Shown in pieces: positions 59,435-64,000 of a DNA stretch of 64,000 nucleotides (positions are counted from its first letter, which is position 1; the number at the start of each line of letters is the position of its first letter). Position numbers and translations under genes: made by a program. Below the pieces are notes generated by a model. That model worked only from the letters and a program-made list of their open reading frames with translations. It had not been told where the DNA came from and searched no databases. Origin of the DNA: Cyclobacteriaceae bacterium (lineage in GTDB: Bacteria; Bacteroidota; Bacteroidia; Cytophagales; Cyclobacteriaceae); the NCBI GenBank assembly GCA_016787645.1, contig JAEUUF010000019.1:1-64000 (forward strand), read 5' to 3'.

Positions 59435-61219
59435 TTACATCCTATCCGGAACCCCAATGCCCAGCACCCGCATGCCACTACGAATCACGTCGGCAGTGGC
59501 TCCTGAGAAGGCAAGACGAAAAGCGCGGCGGTCAGAATCGGGTTCGTTCAGAACAGGAATAGCCTGGTAGAATTGGTTGTAGTCCTGAGCAAGTGTATAA
59601 ATATAATTGGCGATTACAGCAGGCGAATATTCCCGTGCGGCATCCTCCAGTTTAGATGGAAACTGGCTCAAGCGTACAATAACGTTTCGCTCCAACTCGT
59701 GGAGTTCCCACCGGTCACCGGTAACCGGTAACCGGTCACCGGTAGTAAGGTTGGCCTTACGCAGCATTCCGCGAATCCGGGCATGCGTATATTGAATGAA
59801 AGGCCCGGTGTGCCCCTGGAGGGAAATGCTTTCGCTGGGATCAAACAGCATGCGCTTCTTGGGGTCAACTTTCAGCAGAAAATATTTTAACGCGCCGAGT
59901 CCAATCATCTCGGTGAGCGTGTCAACTTCCTCCTTTGACATCCCTTCCGTCTTACCGAGCTCAGCCGTCTGCGCGGCAGCATCTGACACCATCTCTTCCA
60001 TGAGGTCGTCTGCATCCACCACGGTGCCTTCGCGACTCTTCATTTTGCCTGACGGTAAGTCGACCATGCCGTAGGACAAATGATAACACTTCTTCGCCCA
60101 CGCGTATCCAAGTTTTCCCAGGATCAGGAACAATACTTTAAAATGATATTCCTGCTCGTTGCCTACGGTATACACCTGCCCTTCAATCTTCGGAAAATCA
60201 CGGAAGCGAAGCATAGCAGTGCCAATATCCTGGGTCATGTATACGCTCGTACCATCTGCCCGGAGCAAGACTTTTTGATCAAGTCCATCCCCGGTGAGAT
60301 CAACCCAGACCGAGCCATCGTCTTTTCTAAAGAACACACCTGCCGCCAACCCCTTCATTACTTCTTCCTTACCGAGGAGGTAGGTATCGGATTCATAATA
60401 CAACTTTTCGAAATCTACCCCCATGCGCCGGTACGTGGCATCAAAGCCAGCGTACACCCAGCTATTCATCATTTTCCAGAGCTTGAGCGTTTCGGGGTCC
60501 CTGGCCTCCCACTTCAACAGCAGGTCAACAGCCATTTTCATAATCGGAGCCTCCTTTTCTGCTTGCTCCGTGGTCATCCCTTTTCCTTCCAACTCCTTCA
60601 CCTGCGCCTTATAGGCCTTGTCAAACTCCACATAATACTTGCCCACCAGCTTGTCTCCTTTCAACCCGCTGCCTTCCGGTGTTTCACCGTTTCCAAACAA
60701 TGTCCAGGCAGCCATGCTCTTGCAGATGTGAATCCCACGGTCATTGATGATTTGAACCTTGTGAACGGTGTAGCCCACAGCCCTATAAATCTCCGCGACC
60801 GAATATCCGAGAAAGTTGTTCCTCAGGTGTCCAAGGTGCAAGGGCTTGTTCGTGTTCGGCGAACTGTATTCCACCATGATCTCCTTGCCATTGGGCGCCT
60901 GTTGGCCATAGGTCGCGGTTGCCAACATATCCGCCAAGACTTTCACCCAGGCTTCATCTGAAATGGAGAGGTTGAGAAACCCTTTGACAACATTGAATTT
61001 GGATACAAGCTTGCCGTTGCCTACCAGCTTTTCACCAATGACACTCCCGGTTTCCTCCGGCCCCTTCTTCGACAACTTCGTTAATGGAAAACATACCAGC
61101 GTATGCGAACCTTCAAACTCCTGATTAGTCGGCTGTATTTGCAAGACCGGTGCCGCCTGGCCAAAGAGAGCGGCAACCGCGTCTTCTATTTCCAAACGGA
61201 GAAGGTGATCAATATTCAT
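59435..61219 (-). CDS. argS: Arginyl-tRNA synthetase
   Basis: A 594-residue class I aminoacyl-tRNA synthetase. N-terminal Add-1 domain (1-90), HIGH-type HLGH at 128-131 (NTNKPLHLGHLRNN), the KMSKS counterpart KMKSREG near residue 390, and an anticodon-binding domain at the end. Residues about 493-503 (TGDRLPVTGDR) are encoded by a five-unit heptamer array, an unexpected insert in an essential gene. Its length is close to that of other bacterial ArgS. Confidence 0.95.
   Translation of the reverse strand: MNIDHLLRLEIEDAVAALFGQAAPVLQIQPTNQEFEGSHTLVCFPLTKLSKKGPEETGSVIGEKLVGNGKLVSKFNVVKGFLNLSISDEAWVKVLADMLATATYGQQAPNGKEIMVEYSSPNTNKPLHLGHLRNNFLGYSVAEIYRAVGYTVHKVQIINDRGIHICKSMAAWTLFGNGETPEGSGLKGDKLVGKYYVEFDKAYKAQVKELEGKGMTTEQAEKEAPIMKMAVDLLLKWEARDPETLKLWKMMNSWVYAGFDATYRRMGVDFEKLYYESDTYLLGKEEVMKGLAAGVFFRKDDGSVWVDLTGDGLDQKVLLRADGTSVYMTQDIGTAMLRFRDFPKIEGQVYTVGNEQEYHFKVLFLILGKLGYAWAKKCYHLSYGMVDLPSGKMKSREGTVVDADDLMEEMVSDAAAQTAELGKTEGMSKEEVDTLTEMIGLGALKYFLLKVDPKKRMLFDPSESISLQGHTGPFIQYTHARIRGMLRKANLTTGDRLPVTGDRWELHELERNVIVRLSQFPSKLEDAAREYSPAVIANYIYTLAQDYNQFYQAIPVLNEPDSDRRAFRLAFSGATADVIRSGMRVLGIGVPDRM
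59710..59743. repeat. ACCGGTM heptamer array inside argS
   Basis: Five ACCGGT units with period 7 (spacers C, A, A, C). Each unit is itself a palindrome. The array encodes TGDRLPVTGDR in ArgS. A change of one unit would shift the frame by one base. Confidence 0.8.
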
Positions 61220-61279
61220 GGTATCGACGTGTAGAGCTGGTCATGTGCTGATGAATTGACGTGAGGTGTTGGAACAGAT

Positions 61280-61311
61280 CGTCAACACATCCACACGTCA
61301 ATACTTCAACA
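61280..61311 (+). repeat. CRTCAACA octamer repeat
   Basis: CGTCAACA CATCCACA CGTCAATA CTTCAACA, four octamers, ending 2 bases before the 3' end of the deoxyhypusine-synthase-like gene. Confidence 0.6.
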
Positions 61312-61313
61312 CG

Positions 61314-62291
61314 TTACTTATCGAGGATATAAGCAAACATCAATGGCGCCACTATCGTTGCATCACTCTCCACGATAAACTTCGGGGTATCTATGCTCAG
61401 CTTGCCCCACGTAATCTTTTCGTTAGGAACAGCGCCGGAGTAAGAGCCATAGCTCGTTGTGCTGTCACTGATCTGGCAGAAATAGCTCCAGAAAGGAACA
61501 CCGTCGCGCTCCAAATCCTGGTGCAGCATGGGTACCACGCAAATCGGGAAGTCTCCGGCAATACCGCCCCCAATCTGGAAGAAACCGATTCCGTCTTTCC
61601 CTGAGTTATTGGTATACCAGTCCGCCAGCCATACCATGTACTCAATGCCCGACTTCATCGTCGAGGCCTTTAGCTCGCCGGTAACCACGTAGGAGGCGAA
61701 GATATTACCCATGGTAGAGTCCTCCCAGCCGGGCACTACCATCGGCATGTTCTTTTCCGCGGCGGCGATCATCCAGGAATTTTTCGGATCAATTTCGTAG
61801 TACTGCTTCAGGTCGCCACTCTTCAGCATGCGAAACATGAACTCATGCGGAAACAAGCGCTCACCCTTGTCTTCCGCGTCTTTCCAGACCTTGAAAAGGT
61901 GCTTCTGCAGGCGACGGAAAGCCTCTTCTTCCGGGATACAAGTATCCGTGACCCGGTTGAGGTGGTTCTGCAGCAAGTCCCACTCCTGCTCAGGGGTAAG
62001 ATCCCGGTAATTAGGGATGCGGCGGTAATGACTATGCGCAACAAGGTTCATGATATCCTCTTCCAGGTTCGCCCCGGTGCACGAAATAATGTGCACTTTG
62101 TCCTGGCGGATCATCTCGGCGAAACTGATTCCCAACTCCCCCGTACTCATCGCCCCGGCCAGGGACACCAACATCTTCTTGCCCTCCGCGATGTGCTTCT
62201 TATAGGCTTTTGCGGCATCTACCAACGCGGCGGCGTTGAAGTGCAGGTAGTTTTTCTCAATAAAATCCGAGATCGGTCGTGACGTGCTCAT
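61314..62291 (-). CDS. Deoxyhypusine synthase-like protein
   Basis: A 325-residue member of the deoxyhypusine synthase family, NAD-dependent enzymes that move the aminobutyl group of spermidine. The lysine of the active site is Lys297 in ITWGKLS. Other family marks are LVSLAGAMSTGELG, ISCTGANLEEDIMNLVAH, and GGGIAGDFPI. Bacteria lack eIF5A, so the target is probably a polyamine, as in homospermidine synthases, but this cannot be settled here. Flanked by octamer repeats at both ends. Confidence 0.88.
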   Translation of the reverse strand: MSTSRPISDFIEKNYLHFNAAALVDAAKAYKKHIAEGKKMLVSLAGAMSTGELGISFAEMIRQDKVHIISCTGANLEEDIMNLVAHSHYRRIPNYRDLTPEQEWDLLQNHLNRVTDTCIPEEEAFRRLQKHLFKVWKDAEDKGERLFPHEFMFRMLKSGDLKQYYEIDPKNSWMIAAAEKNMPMVVPGWEDSTMGNIFASYVVTGELKASTMKSGIEYMVWLADWYTNNSGKDGIGFFQIGGGIAGDFPICVVPMLHQDLERDGVPFWSYFCQISDSTTSYGSYSGAVPNEKITWGKLSIDTPKFIVESDATIVAPLMFAYILDK

Positions 62292-62327
62292 AGGGGCATT
62301 AAAATTTTGGGCGAAGATAGGACAATT

Positions 62328-62359
62328 CGGTGATTCGATGATTTGATTATTCGGTCATG
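62328..62359 (+). repeat. CGRTGATT octamer repeat
   Basis: CGGTGATT CGATGATT TGATTATT CGGTCATG, four octamers, just upstream of the start of the deoxyhypusine-synthase-like gene. Confidence 0.6.
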
Positions 62360-62376
62360 AAATAACCTATCTACGC

Positions 62377-62430
62377 GGCGCAGGGCCGGGTCTGCCCCAG
62401 TAGCTTTACCGAAGGCGGCGGGATGAGGTG
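62377..62430 (+). repeat. Partial hairpin repeat (nested module and tail only)
   Basis: GGGCCGGG, then a nested module (CAGTAGCTTTACCGAAGGCGG), then GGGATGAGGTG. The C-rich left arm of the main stem is missing. The order matches the right half of the copy at 9054-9127. Confidence 0.7.
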
Positions 62431-62476
62431 CGCCGAGGTGCTGGCATCAAAACTCAATTCCCCCTATTTTCACAAC

Positions 62477-64000
62477 ATGCAAAAACTCGCAACTATTCTG
62501 ATCGTCCTGGTGTTCGTCACCTCCTCCCAGGCCCAAACCCCCGACACCCTCCAACGCATCGATCAGCTCTTTTCGCGCTGGAACAACGCCACCCCAGGCC
62601 TCTCGGTCGCCATCGAACGCCAGGGCAAAATCATCTATCACAAGGCGTTTGGCCTGGCAGACCTGGAGCATAACGTGCCCAACACCGTGTCTACAGTCTT
62701 TGAAGCTGGTTCCGTGTCAAAACAGTTTACCGCAGCCGCCATTCTGTTGCTTGTCCAGGAGGGGAAAATTTCCCTCGACGATGACGTTAGAAAATATGTG
62801 CCAGAACTACCCGTCTACAATAAAATCATTACGATACGCCACCTGATGAACCACACCAGTGGACTCAAGGACTGGGGTTCGGTAGGAGCGCTCTCAGGCT
62901 GGCCGCGTACCACCCGGGTCTATACACAAGACCTTGCACTGCAGATTATTTGCAAACAGAAGTCGCTCAACTTCACCCCAGGTAGCGAATACTCCTACAG
63001 CAATTCCGGGTATACACTCATGGTTAGCATTGTGGAACGGGTTTCAAAACAATCGCTGGCCGAATTCACCCGTACCCGACTCTTCGAACCTGCGGGCCTG
63101 AAGAATACCCAATGGCGTGACAATTTCCGTGAAGTCATTCCAAACCGTGCGGTAGCCTACCGCAAGTCCGAAAACAGCTATGCCCAGGAGATGCCGTTTG
63201 AAAATATTCACGGTCATGGTGGGCTCCTTACCACCACCGAAGACCTGATCACGTGGAACCATCAACTGGAAAATCCAACCATTGGCGGTGTGGCGTTGAG
63301 GCGTATGCGGACAGAACAAGGCAAGCTCACAAGTGGAAAAATTATCGGTTACTCCGGTGGATTGTTCATCCAGGATCACAACGGTATTCAGGAGATCAAC
63401 CATACAGGAGCCACCGCCTCGTACCGCGCCGTCCTCTCCTACTTTCCTGAAAAGAAACTTTCGATCGCGATCCTCAGCAATGATGGAAGTTTCAACCCGG
63501 GAAGCTTCGGGACCCAGGTGGCCGAAATATTCCTGGGAAAGAAATTGTCACCGCCTGAGCCGGTTCGTTTCGCCGAAGCAACCGATGAACAACTACAGCG
63601 ATATGCAGGGACTTACCGGAGTGTACGCAACTTCGATGTGCTCACTTTGCGGTATGAGCCCGGGAAAGTGATCTCCAATGGTCATACGCTCAACGTCATT
63701 CACCCCGATACCCTTTACTTCGACCGGCTATACTGGATCAGGAAGAAGAACGGACAGCTATTGGTAAAAAATCCATCCGATACGAACAGTTACGTTCGCG
63801 TTAAACCAGCAGTAACGGACGCAGCCTACTTTAAATCCGTGGCAGGGTTGTACGTTTCCGATGAGGCTGACGCAGTTTACCAGGTAGAGGTTCGCGATGG
63901 CAACTTGTGGGTCAGCCAGACACCTCCTGGCTCCTGGAAACTCACGCCGTCATTCTACGACGGGTTCGTGACGGAAGACAGGGACCTCTACGAATTCAAG
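62477..64000 (+). CDS. Serine hydrolase of the class C beta-lactamase fold, 3' end outside window
   Basis: At least 508 residues, open to the end of the window. Signal peptide (MQKLATILIVLVFVTSSQAQ). Catalytic motifs: S79xxK82 (AGSVSKQFT), Y174SN (SYSNSGYT) and HTG (INHTGATASYR, near 300). Later beta-rich repeats (YAGTYRSVRN, SVAGLYVSDE) resemble the DUF3471-like extension. It is a distant paralogue of the hydrolase at 27914-29542. The ATG at 62477 is used because it opens the signal peptide. Confidence 0.92.
   Translation, partial: MQKLATILIVLVFVTSSQAQTPDTLQRIDQLFSRWNNATPGLSVAIERQGKIIYHKAFGLADLEHNVPNTVSTVFEAGSVSKQFTAAAILLLVQEGKISLDDDVRKYVPELPVYNKIITIRHLMNHTSGLKDWGSVGALSGWPRTTRVYTQDLALQIICKQKSLNFTPGSEYSYSNSGYTLMVSIVERVSKQSLAEFTRTRLFEPAGLKNTQWRDNFREVIPNRAVAYRKSENSYAQEMPFENIHGHGGLLTTTEDLITWNHQLENPTIGGVALRRMRTEQGKLTSGKIIGYSGGLFIQDHNGIQEINHTGATASYRAVLSYFPEKKLSIAILSNDGSFNPGSFGTQVAEIFLGKKLSPPEPVRFAEATDEQLQRYAGTYRSVRNFDVLTLRYEPGKVISNGHTLNVIHPDTLYFDRLYWIRKKNGQLLVKNPSDTNSYVRVKPAVTDAAYFKSVAGLYVSDEADAVYQVEVRDGNLWVSQTPPGSWKLTPSFYDGFVTEDRDLYEFK

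Noticed and set aside
60080-60961. Open frame of 293 codons on the plus strand
   Set aside because: Antisense to argS.
1-64000. tRNA or rRNA genes, integrases or transposases
   Set aside because: None seen by eye on either strand; a dedicated tRNA search would be needed to be certain.

Overview
The window looks like chromosomal DNA of a free-living Bacteroidota bacterium, most likely of the Cytophagales type; this is inferred from gene content because no rRNA is present. Supporting signs are a large carboxypeptidase-regulatory/TonB outer-membrane receptor, DUF3667 and DUF3471 proteins, an 800-residue MacB/FtsX permease, many short lipoproteins, menaquinone synthesis (menA), almost no Shine-Dalgarno sequences, and several TAnnTTTG -7 boxes close to start codons. 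Both end genes are cut by the window: a sulfatase on the left and a serine hydrolase on the right. I see no tRNA, rRNA, CRISPR array, phage or transposase gene.

Layout. 1-5.9 kb: a truncated arylsulfatase, a DUF3667 membrane protein, and a minus-strand operon TIGR04076 protein > aldo/keto reductase > sodium symporter. 6-10.3 kb: a 7TM histidine kinase and a lone receiver protein, flanked by two paralogous lipoproteins. 10.4-15.8 kb: rhodanese lipoprotein, a two-gene surface unit (carboxypeptidase-regulatory/DUF1349 protein plus Ntn-type hydrolase), then acyl-chain genes (a quinone-reductase/MaoC fusion and a FabG-like SDR). 16-18.8 kb: LytTR response regulator tail to tail with a TPR histidine kinase. 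18.9-29.5 kb: lipocalin-like lipoprotein, acyl-CoA dehydrogenase, Hsp20, ABC permease, sugar permease, YciI protein, lipoprotein, beta-lactamase-fold hydrolase. 29.7-38.5 kb: a co-directional block of exported proteins (DUF1549/DUF1553 haem lipoprotein, DUF1501 protein, membrane cytochrome with LRR and FN3-associated domains, Tat-exported beta-propeller, GH28 pectinase-like enzyme). 38.5-43 kb: small genes embedded in repeats, including an XRE regulator with a membrane partner. 43-50 kb: HtrA protease, ALDH7, a receiver overlapping a long helical protein, DEAD-box helicase. 50.6-64 kb: TonB receptor with an extra C-terminal domain, membrane patatin, a minus-strand group OmpA lipoprotein > GPx > GPx > DoxX > menA, then argS, a deoxyhypusine-synthase-like gene and the truncated serine hydrolase.

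How the genes may work together. The 29.7-38.5 kb block, with the sulfatase and the FucP-type permease elsewhere in the window, fits capture and breakdown of plant or algal acidic polysaccharides. The fusion enzyme, the SDR and the acyl-CoA dehydrogenase could form an acyl-CoA reduction or oxidation route. The GPx/DoxX/menA/OmpA group points to envelope redox and peroxide defence.

The most unusual content is non-coding. A family of long hairpins (CCCCCTCTCCG-TCTTA-CGGAGAGGGGG followed by a G-rich GGTGAGGTG tail) occurs at eight loci, always in the same orientation although gene directions differ. A second small palindrome sits at the same internal site in several copies. Several families of short tandem heptamers or octamers also occur between genes, and one heptamer array lies inside argS. 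The families seen at more than one locus also lie on a single strand.
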